From contig JAXLUJ010000015.1 of NCBI GenBank assembly GCA_046329575.1, forward strand, positions 24,314 through 88,313: a stretch of 64,000 nt of DNA, written 5' to 3'. Shown piece after piece: positions 18,901 to 27,347 of this stretch. The position numbers were made by a program, and so were the translations under genes. Source of the DNA: UBA1941 sp046329575 (lineage in GTDB: Bacteria > Bacteroidota > Bacteroidia > Chitinophagales > LD1). Position 1 is the stretch's first letter. The number at the start of each line of letters is the position of its first letter. Under the pieces are notes generated by a model. It saw nothing but the letters and a program-made list of their open reading frames with translations. It did not search any database and was not told the DNA's origin.

Positions 18901-21014
18901 TTGGATTACAGTTTCTGGGTAAGCGGGCCACTTATAATCTGGAAACCGCCGTGCTGCGTGTAGAGCAAGTTCCTTACATCTATATTGCTGATGCCAAAGT
19001 AGTACCCGATAGCGGCGTGGTGGTAATTCAGGGCGAAGCGAAGATAGATGAACTAAAGAATGCTACCATATTTGTTGATACTGCCACTTTGAGGCATAAA
19101 ATCGAGAAGGCTACTGTAAACATTATAAGCAAAGGCGAATTGCGTGGCAGTGGTTTGTATAAATTTTCGACAAAAGATCACAAAGATCAATTAGTGAATT
19201 TTAATGACATCCGTTGTACTAAAGAAACGTTTGAAGACAAGAACAAAGACAAGTTTACTGATTGGAGCTTGATTGCAAAGGGATCACCACAGGATACAGA
19301 AGGTTTTTACATCTATCCCAATGTAACGTATAGGGGCGAAGTAGATCTTTTTGGAAGAAACCGTGATTTGTTCTTTAAAGGCAATGCTCTGCTGCATTTT
19401 AAGAACCCGAATGCGGTTACCGGCGATTTCAGAATTGCAGAAGATGTGAATCCCGATACGCTTTCGCTTCACTTCGATTCGCTTACGCGAAATAGCGATA
19501 ACAACAAGGTGGCTGCCGGAATACTGCTGAATCGCTCGCAAGAAACTCCCGGTCTTTATACCGCCTTATTAGCGCCTATGCAAAACTTTAACGATCCACA
19601 CCTCATCAGGGCCAGTGGGTTGCTTACCTTAAATCCTAAAACAGGCGAATATCTTTTTGGCGATGAGCAAAAAATAAAAGGTGGATCATTGGAAGGAACG
19701 CTACTGAAATACAACGATGCCAAAGGTACGCTGAAGGGCGAAGGCCGAATGAGCCTTGGCGCTGATTTCGGAATGCTGAAAACATTTGCCGCCGGCACTA
19801 TTGATGCCGATTTAAACACTCATCAATATTTATGCAATCTCACCTTTGGCATAGATATGCGGATCGACAACAAAGTGTTTGAAGAAAAACTTCAGACCAT
19901 AATGTTTAACGACAATACCGACTTAAGCGATATCAACTACGAAACTGAGCGGTTCAAAATGATTTGGAACAATATTGCCGATAAAAAGGTAGATGAAAAA
20001 TTGTTTACTGCATTCGAAACGGCCCCGCAATTTCAACGGCCAAAGGCGTTACAACACTTTTTGGTGTTCAGCGATGTGAACTTTGTTTATGATTCGGTGG
20101 ATGTTACGTTGCGCTCTTATGGAAAGATAGGCTTATCGTTTGTGGGCGAAAAAGCCATTCATAAAAAACTGGATGGTTATATCGAAATCGGTTTACATCC
20201 CGGGCAGGATTACTTTAATATTTATCTGAAAACCGGCGCCAATGAGTGGTTTTATTTCGAATACAAACCGAACAATCTGGGTATTCTTTCATCGTATGAT
20301 GATGTGAATCGCATCATTGCTTCTATTCCGAATGAAAAGCGCCGCGTAACCGGTGAGAACAACCGGATATTGAGCTATAATCTGGGATCCAGCATTAACC
20401 GGGAAGCTTTTGTAGATGCTATGAAAGAAAAGACCAATCCAACCTTGCCTGCTGAAAAAACTTATGTGAAGCCTAAACCGGTTGCCAAAGATTCGCTTTC
20501 AAAAACAACTCCTGCCGCGCCAAAACCAGCCAATCCGGCAGTAAAAGATAGCAGCAAGCCAATGCAGCCAGTGGTAAAGGATACGGTAAAAACTGTGGTG
20601 CCTGTGGTTAAGGATACCGCGAAAACTGCTCCTGCTGCACCTAAAACAGAGAATAAGCCGGAATCGGTGACGCCACCTGCTCCTGCTGTTGTAGATTCGG
20701 TAAAAGCGAATCCGGCGGAACCGGCAAAGGAAGAAAAGAAGAAAAAGAAAAAATCGAAAGAGGAGGAAGGCGCAACGGAAACTGAAAAAGCGCCTGATGC
20801 CAAACCGGCTACAGGCAGCGATGTTCAGGTAACTCCGGCTGAAGAACCGAAAAAGGAAAAAAAGAAAAAGTCCAAGGATGAGGAAACTGCTCCGGCTCCG
20901 GCGCCCGAAGTAAAACCAGTAGCACCGGCTGATACAGCGCCTGCTCCTGCTGAAGAAGGTGATAAACCCAAGGAAAAGAAGAAGAAGAAAAAGGATGCCG
21001 AGCAGCCTGAATAG
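15960..21014 (+). CDS. Very large secreted protein of unknown function with a Lys/Pro-rich tail
   Basis: 1684 residues. A signal peptide (MMHRMLSVIMTLFVFAATA-Q) is visible; I do not recognise a catalytic domain. Residues about 20-160 look helical. The rest to about 1490 is rich in alternating beta-strand-like sequence with many YDxx, NFxF and FDS elements, compatible with extended beta-structure in the envelope. Residues about 1495-1684 are low complexity: PAKxxVKDS-type repeats, then KKKKKKSKEEE-type blocks. Conserved proteins of about 1500 residues without a name occur in many Bacteroidota; this one appears to belong there, but I cannot confirm it. It is flanked by prmA and ffh, 190 bp from the latter. 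Confidence 0.8.
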   Translation: MMHRMLSVIMTLFVFAATAQVPQQFPVERDKFPKALDDFMRGTRMDNCIKAADDFTAAVKGAVIADQELQQMAVTANIMAQRMMPANPVFVNYLTAAVNFKKNKATTEQFLNWNKVAQELATNLKKGENKDYVKFMEFSLALSSKGAMFSTPSKTWLSDSKNYTLVYENGKALLRYPSNMNLYGYTTRDTVVINQTRGDYSPADNKWTGNFGKVDWSRNKLNPATVYANVKAEYVISFDNFQFIIDTVEFFDKEFFATPLYGRYTNKFVAEGDSSASYPRFDSRGDAVTMKDVVPNCTFTGNFGLWGAKVMGYGTPDHKANVTFFKRDKTKVITARSMNFSIKKGEEISSPKAEVILFNGNDTIYHPELILTYKARNNEVRMLRGEAGISKSKFFDSYHNYEFDVDAIFWNLDSTRMQLRTLNGVGQVGSNFESNNFFDKERIRKLQSVASYEPLSIIKKQYEKTGSRELNAADLAKAIDPHLTEEQAKSLYYQLVENGFILYDEPTGIVTMREKVLNYVMSNAKKIDYDILHLKSIPKDGVDYINLSQNAVELKGVKGIPISDTAGVVAFPNNNTVKLLKDRDMEFDGVIYGGRLDFFGKNYKFDYAPFTFDFKDLDSLRINIPVEGQYDEYGQPKLATLNTNIEGVKGLLEVDAPINKSGRSRLLQFPKLTSREKSYATYEDPHIGGGAYKRKDFYFELDPFKLDSLNAFTPSVINWKGKFVSGGIFPDIPQRLHIMPDLSLGFEIASDPAGLGLYGANGNYTGDIKLNHDGLSGSGKVKHLTAEFNAKGIQFFPDSMKAVADTFHIAKTYEGVRTPEVVSAGNSIFWKTKKDSMMIYGVKDKSFSLYENQTAFKGNMVLTSQGLKGGGSLDWKEAVINSKNFNLLTEVVSADTADMNIKSISGDKVTFKTPNVKASMDFKTRIGDFKSNLPNVPTDFAYNNFRTNIKEFKWYMDQKILDFKAPPGPGEIFTSTRESQLGLQFLGKRATYNLETAVLRVEQVPYIYIADAKVVPDSGVVVIQGEAKIDELKNATIFVDTATLRHKIEKATVNIISKGELRGSGLYKFSTKDHKDQLVNFNDIRCTKETFEDKNKDKFTDWSLIAKGSPQDTEGFYIYPNVTYRGEVDLFGRNRDLFFKGNALLHFKNPNAVTGDFRIAEDVNPDTLSLHFDSLTRNSDNNKVAAGILLNRSQETPGLYTALLAPMQNFNDPHLIRASGLLTLNPKTGEYLFGDEQKIKGGSLEGTLLKYNDAKGTLKGEGRMSLGADFGMLKTFAAGTIDADLNTHQYLCNLTFGIDMRIDNKVFEEKLQTIMFNDNTDLSDINYETERFKMIWNNIADKKVDEKLFTAFETAPQFQRPKALQHFLVFSDVNFVYDSVDVTLRSYGKIGLSFVGEKAIHKKLDGYIEIGLHPGQDYFNIYLKTGANEWFYFEYKPNNLGILSSYDDVNRIIASIPNEKRRVTGENNRILSYNLGSSINREAFVDAMKEKTNPTLPAEKTYVKPKPVAKDSLSKTTPAAPKPANPAVKDSSKPMQPVVKDTVKTVVPVVKDTAKTAPAAPKTENKPESVTPPAPAVVDSVKANPAEPAKEEKKKKKKSKEEEGATETEKAPDAKPATGSDVQVTPAEEPKKEKKKKSKDEETAPAPAPEVKPVAPADTAPAPAEEGDKPKEKKKKKKDAEQPE

Positions 21015-21204
21015 GGGAAAGTTGAAAGTGATTAGTTCATAGAGAACAGTTTGTTTGGATTGTTGGTAGTTGGCAGGCTGGTTAGTAGCTGAGATTCGCT
21101 TCTCCATTTTACCATAACCATTTTCAACTTTCAACTCTACATTCTATCCATCATCACTTCGATTACGGCGGTTTTCTTAAATTCGCGCCTCCAAAAGCTG
21201 AGCT
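21015..21204. other. 190-bp intergenic region before ffh
   Basis: No gene is seen. A 9-bp inverted pair GTTGAAAGT / ACTTTCAAC (21021-21029, 21127-21135) has a 97-nt loop and may be chance. TAAATTCG (21178-21185) is one mismatch from a -7 box 19 nt before the ffh start and may be its promoter; no good -33 element is seen. Confidence 0.35.
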
Positions 21205-22530
21205 ATGTTTGAGAATTTACAGGAGAAACTGGAAGGGGCGTTTAAAACGCTGAAAGGGCAAGGAAAGATTAGCGAACTGAACGTGGCCGAAACGTTGAAG
21301 GAAATTCGCCGGGCCCTGGTGGATGCTGATGTGAACTATAAGATCGCCAAAGATTTTACCGATAAAGTAAAAGAAACTGCGCTAGGCCAAAACGTTCTCA
21401 CGGCCGTATCTCCCGGTCAGTTAATTACCAAAATCATGCACGATGAGCTCACCCGATTAATGGGTGGCGAAGCGGCTGATTTCAATGTAAAAGGCTCCCC
21501 GGCTGTGGTGCTGATAGCCGGTTTGCAGGGTTCCGGTAAAACTACTTTTACTCATAAACTGGCACATTATCTCAAAACTAAGAAGTTCAAAAAACCGCTG
21601 ATGGTGGCCGGCGACGTTTACCGTCCCGCGGCTATCGATCAGTTGATTGTTTTGGGTGAAAAGATCGAAATTCCGGTTTATCACGAGAAGGAGAATAACG
21701 ATCCGGTGGCTATTGCTCAAAATGGGATCTCCAAAGCCAAAGCAGAAGGTTATGATGTAGTGATTATTGATACGGCGGGCCGTTTGGCCGTTGATGAGGA
21801 GATGATGAAAGAAATTTCGCGGGTAAAGGAAAAGACCAATCCCAACGAAATTTTGTTTGTGGTAGATTCGATGACCGGTCAGGATGCGGTGAATACCGCA
21901 AAAGCATTCAACGACCGGTTGAACTTCAGCGGCGTTGTGCTTACCAAATTGGATGGCGATACCCGTGGTGGTGCGGCGCTAACTATTAGCTATACCGTAG
22001 GTAAACCTATCAAGTTTGTAAGCACCGGTGAGAAGGTGGATACGTTGGATGTATTCTATCCCGAAAGGATGGCTACTCGTATCCTCGGTATGGGTGACAT
22101 CGTTTCGTTCGTGGAAAAAGCGCAGGAACAATACGATGAAAAGAAAGCCCGCGAACTGGAGGCGAAAATCCGCAAGAACCAATTCAACTTCAACGACTTT
22201 TTAAGTCAATTGGCCCAGATCAAGAAAATGGGCAATATGAAAGATTTACTGGGCATGATACCCGGCATGGGAAAAGCCCTTAAGGATGTGGATATTGATG
22301 AAAATGCCTTTAAGAAAGTGGAGGCCATCATTCTTTCTATGACGCCTGCCGAGCGTGAAAATCCGGATTTGTTAGATGGTAAACGCCGTATTCGTTTGGC
22401 CAAAGGCTCGGGCAATACCATTCAGGAAGTAAATGCCTTCATCAAACAATTCGATGAAATGAAGAAGATGATGAAGAGCATGCAGAAAATGAGTAGCGCC
22501 GGCCGAATGATGAAAATGCCCGGACGCTAA
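21205..22530 (+). CDS. ffh: Signal recognition particle GTPase Ffh (SRP54)
   Basis: 441 residues. N domain 1-90; G domain with the P-loop GLQGSGKT (106-113), DTAGR and TKLDGDTRGG; then a Met-rich M domain from about 300, ending MKKMMKSMQKMSSAGRMMKM. Ffh binds 4.5S RNA and signal sequences of nascent membrane proteins. Its stop abuts the stop of the convergent small gene with no bases between (TAA then TTA). Confidence 0.98.
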   Translation: MFENLQEKLEGAFKTLKGQGKISELNVAETLKEIRRALVDADVNYKIAKDFTDKVKETALGQNVLTAVSPGQLITKIMHDELTRLMGGEAADFNVKGSPAVVLIAGLQGSGKTTFTHKLAHYLKTKKFKKPLMVAGDVYRPAAIDQLIVLGEKIEIPVYHEKENNDPVAIAQNGISKAKAEGYDVVIIDTAGRLAVDEEMMKEISRVKEKTNPNEILFVVDSMTGQDAVNTAKAFNDRLNFSGVVLTKLDGDTRGGAALTISYTVGKPIKFVSTGEKVDTLDVFYPERMATRILGMGDIVSFVEKAQEQYDEKKARELEAKIRKNQFNFNDFLSQLAQIKKMGNMKDLLGMIPGMGKALKDVDIDENAFKKVEAIILSMTPAERENPDLLDGKRRIRLAKGSGNTIQEVNAFIKQFDEMKKMMKSMQKMSSAGRMMKMPGR

Positions 22531-22902
22531 TTACTTATTGCAGATTTGAGTGGATGACTTTGACCGGCTCTTTTTTGGTTTTTCCGGTTCCTTACAGGGT
22601 GGTGTAGTTGACATCGGGCTTACTTCTGTTTTGCAACCAACTTCTTCAGCCGATTCAATTTTCATTGGCGTTACCGGAGCTGCGTTCATCTGCGTAGTAG
22701 GATCGTCGGGATTCATGTCGGGCGAAAGCGGACTTTGACTAAAGTGTTTCTTTTCTGATTTTGTTACTTCTACCTGTTGCGTTTTGGCCGGCTTTTTTTT
22801 GGCATTACGGTCGCCCTGAAAGGCGAATAAATAATTGGCTGTGGCTGCAGTGAACATCAGCAACATACCGGCTATCATCAGGAATGCGATTTTCGTTTTC
22901 AT
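22531..22902 (-). CDS. Small exported or membrane-anchored Pro/Lys-rich protein
   Basis: 123 residues. An N-terminal hydrophobic segment (about 5-28) is followed by a hydrophilic low-complexity region with many Pro, Lys, Ser and Thr and three Cys (CKT, PCKEP, ICNK). It has no domain I recognise. Codon use and the clean start support a real gene, but no neighbour explains it. Confidence 0.6.
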   Translation of the reverse strand: MKTKIAFLMIAGMLLMFTAATANYLFAFQGDRNAKKKPAKTQQVEVTKSEKKHFSQSPLSPDMNPDDPTTQMNAAPVTPMKIESAEEVGCKTEVSPMSTTPPCKEPEKPKKSRSKSSTQICNK

Positions 22903-23040
22903 AACCCCGTTTTAATGATTCCTTCAAAATGAAGGCCACTTCCGGCTTGGGGAAAAAAGTGCGCAAACCACAATAATCGAGTTAAGTTGCGATGCCTCTC
23001 CAAGAGCACGTTGCTCAAAATGAACCCCGAGGGGAATTAT

Positions 23041-23153
23041 GGCAAAGCGCGGTAGTGATCGAAGCGAAAATCCTTTTTGCGCGGCTATTCAGAAGTTTTA
23101 TGATTAGAGAAACCGCGCCGCGCAAAAAGATTGCAGCGTAGAGCACGGCATCC
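23041..23153. repeat. Intergenic repeat element A (12-bp inverted core)
   Basis: A perfect 12-bp inverted pair TTTTTGCGCGGC (23074-23085) / GCCGCGCAAAAA (23117-23128) has a 31-nt centre. It is flanked by GAAGCGAAAATCC on the left and GATTGCAGCG on the right. Element B at 25203-25335 has the same core and flanks in the opposite orientation. The rest of the 22903-23176 gap holds only diverged sequence of the same flavour; no gene or promoter stands out. Confidence 0.75.
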
Positions 23154-23176
23154 GCAAAAAAAATAAAACGATACCA

Positions 23177-23869
23177 TTAAAAGGCGTAACCGATATTGAT
23201 CTGCGCCATGAATTTTACGGGAATTGCATCCGTTTTTCCAAAACTGATGGGTTGCACAAACCTACTATTGGCGGAACTGTAAGTTCCCCAAAGTTTTTGG
23301 TATCCGATGCCGGTGCTGAAATCAATGCTAAAACCATTCTTCTTTACAATCTGAAAACCCGCCACCGCACAAACGAAAAAGTGATTCACCGTATAGAAAT
23401 CGCCCGTCCCTTTTTCGGTAATGCGCATGTAGTTGTAAGAAAAGTGCGGCCCTACATATAAACCTTTTGGAGCATGAAGTTTTTTAATGGGATAGAAACG
23501 GTAAGCTAACTGTGCTCTGCCGCCACTGATGCGGTAATTAAACTTCATCGTATCGTTTAAGGCTCCTAACAACAGCACAAAAGGGGAGGTGTAGTTGACC
23601 CCTCCGGCCACCAGAACCGAATGTTGCGCGGCCAGCATCCGCTCATACATCACCCGAAATTCGGCATTGAACAGAAACGGACCCGCCGCAAACCAATCTA
23701 CGATGCCGGTTTTCACCACGTTTTGTTTCATAGGAATGGTCTTCGATTCCTTAAAGCCCTGAAACTTCTTCTTCTTACCAAATCCTTCAAAAGACAGGGT
23801 GTCGGTATTTTCCTGACCGAAAGCGCTACCTGAAAGCAGCAGTATGATTAAAAGGAGCCGAAGTTTCAC
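23177..23869 (-). CDS. Outer-membrane or periplasmic protein of unknown function
   Basis: 230 residues from a GTG at 23869, chosen because it begins a clean signal peptide (MKLRLLLIILLLSGSAFG-Q). A longer frame to 24013 would run into the divergent acyl-CoA dehydrogenase. The mature part has short alternating beta-strand-like segments (YVGPHFSYNYMRI, QIVKKNGFSIDFSTGIGYQK) and ends in an aromatic residue (INIGYAF), as in small outer-membrane beta-barrels. No family name can be given. Confidence 0.7.
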   Translation of the reverse strand: MKLRLLLIILLLSGSAFGQENTDTLSFEGFGKKKKFQGFKESKTIPMKQNVVKTGIVDWFAAGPFLFNAEFRVMYERMLAAQHSVLVAGGVNYTSPFVLLLGALNDTMKFNYRISGGRAQLAYRFYPIKKLHAPKGLYVGPHFSYNYMRITEKGTGDFYTVNHFFVCAVAGFQIVKKNGFSIDFSTGIGYQKLWGTYSSANSRFVQPISFGKTDAIPVKFMAQINIGYAF

Positions 23870-23937
23870 TTCTGAAAAATAGAAAAACTGTGGTGAAGAA
23901 CAACTGTTATCCGGCGTAACGAGCAAGGTGATTATGC

Positions 23938-23945
23938 TATATTTG
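23938..23945 (+). promoter_or_regulatory. -7 box upstream of acyl-CoA dehydrogenase
   Basis: TATATTTG matches TAnnTTTG exactly, 17 nt before the ATG at 23963. No clear -33 element is seen. Confidence 0.5.
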
Positions 23946-23962
23946 GCGCGCAATCTAATAAC

Positions 23963-25117
23963 ATGCTTACAGCCAGAAATATTTACACTGAGGAACATCA
24001 AATGTTTGCGCAATCGGTGCGCGATTTTGTAAAAAAGGAATTAGTGCCCCATCATGCCAAATGGGAGCGCGATCATATGGTGAGCCGCGAAAGCTGGCTG
24101 AAAGTGGGAGAGGCGGGCTATTTGGCCCCTCAGGTTTCAGAAAACTATGGCGGACTAGGTATTTCCGATTTTCGATATAATGCCATCATAACCGAAGAAA
24201 TTGCTCGCGCCGGTTTAGCCAGCGAGGCGGTAGGCTATCCGCTGCACAGTGATATTGTTTGTCCGTACATCGAACACTACGGCACCGAAAGTTTGAAAAA
24301 ACGGTTGTTGCCAAAAGTAGTTTCCGGCGAATGCATTCTGGCCGTGGCTATGACCGAGCCCGGTGCCGGTTCTGATTTGCAGAACATCCGCGCTACGGCG
24401 GTAGACAAAGGCGATTATTATTTGGTAAATGGCTCCAAAACCTTTATCACCAATGGTTTTCTGAGCGATGCCAGTGTAGTTGCCGTGAAGACCGACCCCT
24501 CGTTAGGCGCAAAAGGGATTTCTCTTTTGGTGATAGAAAGCAGCATGAAAGGATTTACCAAAGGCAATCCATTTGAAAAAGTAGGACTGCATGCCCAGGA
24601 TACCTGTGAGTTGTTTTTTGAGAATGTAGAGGTACCTAAGGAGAATTTATTGGGTAAAGAAGGCGAGGGTTTTAAATATCTGATGACCGAATTATCGCAG
24701 GAGCGATTGGTGGTAGGCTTGGGTGCGATTGCTGCGGCTGAAGGCGTTTTGGAAAAAACGATTCAATATACAACCGATCGCAAGGCATTTGGCAAACCGG
24801 TGAATAGTTTTCAGAATACGCGTTTCAAACTGGCAGAGTTGGAAACGGAAGTTACCATTGGAAGAGTGTTTGCTGACCGTTGTGTGGAGTTGCATCAAAC
24901 CAAAAGTTTGTCGCAGGCTGCTGCCTCATCGTGCAAGTACTGGCTTACTGATTTGCAATGCAAAGTAGCCGATGAATGTTTGCAACTGCACGGCGGTTAT
25001 GGGTACATTTGGGAGTACGATGTAGCCCGCGCTTATGCCGATGCCCGCGTACAGCGTATTTATGCCGGCACCAATGAGATCATGAAAGAATTGATTGCAA
25101 GGGCCATCATCAAATAA
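23963..25117 (+). CDS. Acyl-CoA dehydrogenase
   Basis: 384 residues. Family blocks are complete: AVAMTEPGAGSD (127-138), KTFITNG, RKAFGKPVNSFQ and the C-terminal LQLHGGYGYIWEY. The residue before GTNE in the C-terminal block is Ala rather than the Glu used as base in medium-chain enzymes; Glu247 in LSQERLV sits where long-chain and isovaleryl-CoA dehydrogenases have their base. It should oxidise acyl-CoA with FAD and pass electrons to ETF; the chain length is not fixed by sequence. It stands alone, between element A's neighbour gene and element B. Confidence 0.94.
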   Translation: MLTARNIYTEEHQMFAQSVRDFVKKELVPHHAKWERDHMVSRESWLKVGEAGYLAPQVSENYGGLGISDFRYNAIITEEIARAGLASEAVGYPLHSDIVCPYIEHYGTESLKKRLLPKVVSGECILAVAMTEPGAGSDLQNIRATAVDKGDYYLVNGSKTFITNGFLSDASVVAVKTDPSLGAKGISLLVIESSMKGFTKGNPFEKVGLHAQDTCELFFENVEVPKENLLGKEGEGFKYLMTELSQERLVVGLGAIAAAEGVLEKTIQYTTDRKAFGKPVNSFQNTRFKLAELETEVTIGRVFADRCVELHQTKSLSQAAASSCKYWLTDLQCKVADECLQLHGGYGYIWEYDVARAYADARVQRIYAGTNEIMKELIARAIIK

Positions 25118-25202
25118 TTTTTTAGGGCGTGCCCCCCGCAGCATTTTTGCATGAATATTTCTTCATGCGGAAGTGTTGTTTTTATGCCCAAGTAGCTGCG
25201 GG

Positions 25203-25335
25203 GGTCGCGTTGTTCGCTGCAATCTTTTTGCGCGGCATCATACGCTGAAAAGCGGATACAGCAGGCACTGCTGCTTTCCGTTTTTTGTGAATGCCGCGCA
25301 AAAAGGATTTCCGCTTCCACCGCTCACGCGAAACT
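25203..25335. repeat. Intergenic repeat element B (inverted copy of A)
   Basis: A 14-bp perfect inverted pair (25225-25238 and 25291-25304; core TTTTTGCGCGGCAT) has the flanks GCTGCAATC on the left and GGATTTCCGCTTCC on the right. This is the reverse complement arrangement of element A. The 231-bp gap 25118-25348 holds nothing else except a GCATGAA / TTCATGC hairpin (25149-25168) that might end the dehydrogenase transcript. Confidence 0.78.
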
Positions 25336-25348
25336 TAGGCGCAGCGTG

Positions 25349-27025
25349 TTATTCCACCAGTTTCTTGTATTTGAAACGTTTGATTTGTTCGCCTTGCCGT
25401 TGACGGCGGTTTTCTTCATATTCTGTAAAACCACCTTCGAAATAATAGGCTTGCGCATCGCCTTCAAAGGCCAGTATGTGCGTGCACACGCGGTCGAGAA
25501 ACCAGCGGTCGTGACTAATGATTACGGCACAGCCTGCAAAATTTTCCAGAGCTTCTTCCAATGCCCGAATGGTGTTAATATCGAGGTCGTTCGTAGGTTC
25601 ATCCAGTAACAAAACATTGGCTTCTTCACGCAAAGTAAGGGCAAGGTGTAAGCGATTGCGTTCACCACCTGAAAGCATCTTTACTTTTTTCTGCTGGTCC
25701 TGACCATGGAAATTGAAGCGCGACACATAACCCCGGCTATTCATTTTCAGCTTACCGGTCTCGATCCACTCATCGCCATTGCTTACCACTTCCCAAACTG
25801 TTTTTTCAGGATCGATATTGGCGTGTGTTTGGTCAACGTACGAAATTTTCACGGTTTCACCTACTTCAAACGTACCGCTGTCGGGCTTTTCCTGACCCAT
25901 AATCATACGGAACAACGTCGTTTTTCCTGCACCGTTTGGACCGATGATGCCCACAATACCACCCTGAGGCAATTTGAAGTTGACATGTTCATACAAAAGC
26001 CGGTCGCCAAAGGCTTTGGAAATATCATTAGCCTCAATCACTTTCGAGCCCAGGCGCGGACCCGGCGGAATGTAGATTTCTAGTTTTTCTTCTTTTTGTT
26101 TCACATCGTCGCCCAACATTTTTTCGTAGTTGGCCAAGCGCGCTTTTCCTTTTGATTGCCGGCCTTTACTTCCGGCGCGCACCCATTCCAATTCGCGTTG
26201 GAGCACTTTTTGGCGTTTGCTGTCTTCGCGTTCTTCCTGAGCCAGGCGTTTTTCTTTTTGTTCCAGCCACGAGGTGTAATTGCCTTTATAAGGGATGCCT
26301 TCGCCGCGATCGAGTTCCAGGATCCAACCGGCTACATTATCGAGAAAATAGCGATCGTGCGTGATACAGATTACAGTGCCTTTGTATTGTTCGAGGTGAT
26401 GTTCCAGCCAAAGGATGGATTCAGCATCCAGGTGATTGGTTGGTTCGTCTAATAGAAGCACATCCGGTTCTTGTAGCAGCAGCCGGCATAAAGCTACGCG
26501 GCGGCGTTCCCCTCCGGAGAGATTTTTCACCAATGAATCGCCATCCGGCACTTGCAGGGCATCCATAGCCCGATTGAGCACCTGATCGATTTCCCAGGCG
26601 TTGGCCGCGTCGATTTTATCTTGAAGTACGCCTTGGCGTTCCAGTAATTTGTTCATTCGGTCATCGTCCATAGGTTCCATAAAGGCGTTACCGATATCGT
26701 CGAACTCCTTGAGCATATCGAAGATTTCCTTTTTACCTTCTCGAATGATTTCGATAACGGTTTTGGTATCGTCTAGCTGCGGTTCTTGTTCCAGGTAGCC
26801 TACGGAGAAATCTTTGGAGCTTTCGATTTTACCTTGATAGTTCTGATCGATACCTGCGATAATCTTCATCAAGGTCGACTTCCCTGAGCCATTCAGACCG
26901 ATGATGCCGATTTTAGCGCCATAATAGAAGGAGAGGTAGATATTTTTCAGTATTTGTTTGCTGGGCGGGATAGTTTTGCTCACGCCCACCATGCTGAATA
27001 TGATTTTGTATGATGGTTCTGCCAT
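25349..27025 (-). CDS. ettA: ABC-F ATPase, energy-dependent translational throttle EttA
   Basis: 558 residues from the ATG at 27025; ten further open codons upstream are not family-like. Two ABC domains are complete, with Walker A GLNGSGKST and GPNGAGKTT, ABC signatures NLSGGERRR and MLSGGERNR, and Walker B DEPTNHLD and DEPTNDLD. The linker and the SYVDQTHANIDPEKTVWEV block identify the EttA branch. In E. coli EttA binds the ribosomal E site and gates the first elongation cycle according to ATP/ADP. There is no membrane segment. Confidence 0.95.
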   Translation of the reverse strand: MAEPSYKIIFSMVGVSKTIPPSKQILKNIYLSFYYGAKIGIIGLNGSGKSTLMKIIAGIDQNYQGKIESSKDFSVGYLEQEPQLDDTKTVIEIIREGKKEIFDMLKEFDDIGNAFMEPMDDDRMNKLLERQGVLQDKIDAANAWEIDQVLNRAMDALQVPDGDSLVKNLSGGERRRVALCRLLLQEPDVLLLDEPTNHLDAESILWLEHHLEQYKGTVICITHDRYFLDNVAGWILELDRGEGIPYKGNYTSWLEQKEKRLAQEEREDSKRQKVLQRELEWVRAGSKGRQSKGKARLANYEKMLGDDVKQKEEKLEIYIPPGPRLGSKVIEANDISKAFGDRLLYEHVNFKLPQGGIVGIIGPNGAGKTTLFRMIMGQEKPDSGTFEVGETVKISYVDQTHANIDPEKTVWEVVSNGDEWIETGKLKMNSRGYVSRFNFHGQDQQKKVKMLSGGERNRLHLALTLREEANVLLLDEPTNDLDINTIRALEEALENFAGCAVIISHDRWFLDRVCTHILAFEGDAQAYYFEGGFTEYEENRRQRQGEQIKRFKYKKLVE

Positions 27026-27120
27026 GCGGCGAAAATAAAAAACGTAAGGGAACAAAGGAGTTTAGAATTGCGGCGCCTCCGCTGCAACCACGCGCCGATA
27101 GAACCGCGAAACTGCTCTCC

Positions 27121-27337
27121 AACCTCGAAAGTGGAACCTTCGAGGTTGAAGGCGCTTGTTGAACGGATTGGCCGACCTCGGAAGTGGAACCTTCGAGGTT
27201 GGGAGGGTTATTGGCAACCTCGAAAGTAGGACCTTCGAGGTTGAAGTCGAGTGGTGGATGGATCGGCCGACCTCGAAAGTAGGACCTTCGAGGTTGGGAG
27301 GGTTATTGGCAACCTCGGAAGTGGAACCTTCGAGGTT
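27121..27337. repeat. REP-like array: five 27-bp imperfect palindromes
   Basis: Five copies at 27121-27147, 27174-27200, 27216-27242, 27269-27295 and 27311-27337. Each has arms of about 12 nt (AACCTCGAAAGT / ACCTTCGAGGTT, with one or two mismatches) around a 3-nt loop. Spacers alternate 26, 15, 26 and 15 nt. The two 15-nt spacers (GGGAGGGTTATTGGC) are identical, giving a 95-bp higher-order period. The array ends 10 nt from the stop of the REP-associated transposase gene, the usual arrangement for REP elements and their transposase. Confidence 0.88.
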
Positions 27338-27347
27338 GATCAGATCC

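Noticed and set aside
20462..21134. Two minus-strand frames opposite the Lys-rich tail
   Set aside because: They are antisense to Lys/Glu and Pro/Ala repeats, giving Phe/Ser/Arg-rich low-complexity sequence.
21021..21135. GTTGAAAGT / ACTTTCAAC inverted pair as a regulatory hairpin
   Set aside because: The loop is 97 nt and the word is A/T-rich; chance is likely.
27121..27337. CRISPR-like array of short palindromes
   Set aside because: Spacers repeat (two are identical) and alternate 26/15 nt, there are no cas genes, and the neighbour is a REP transposase.
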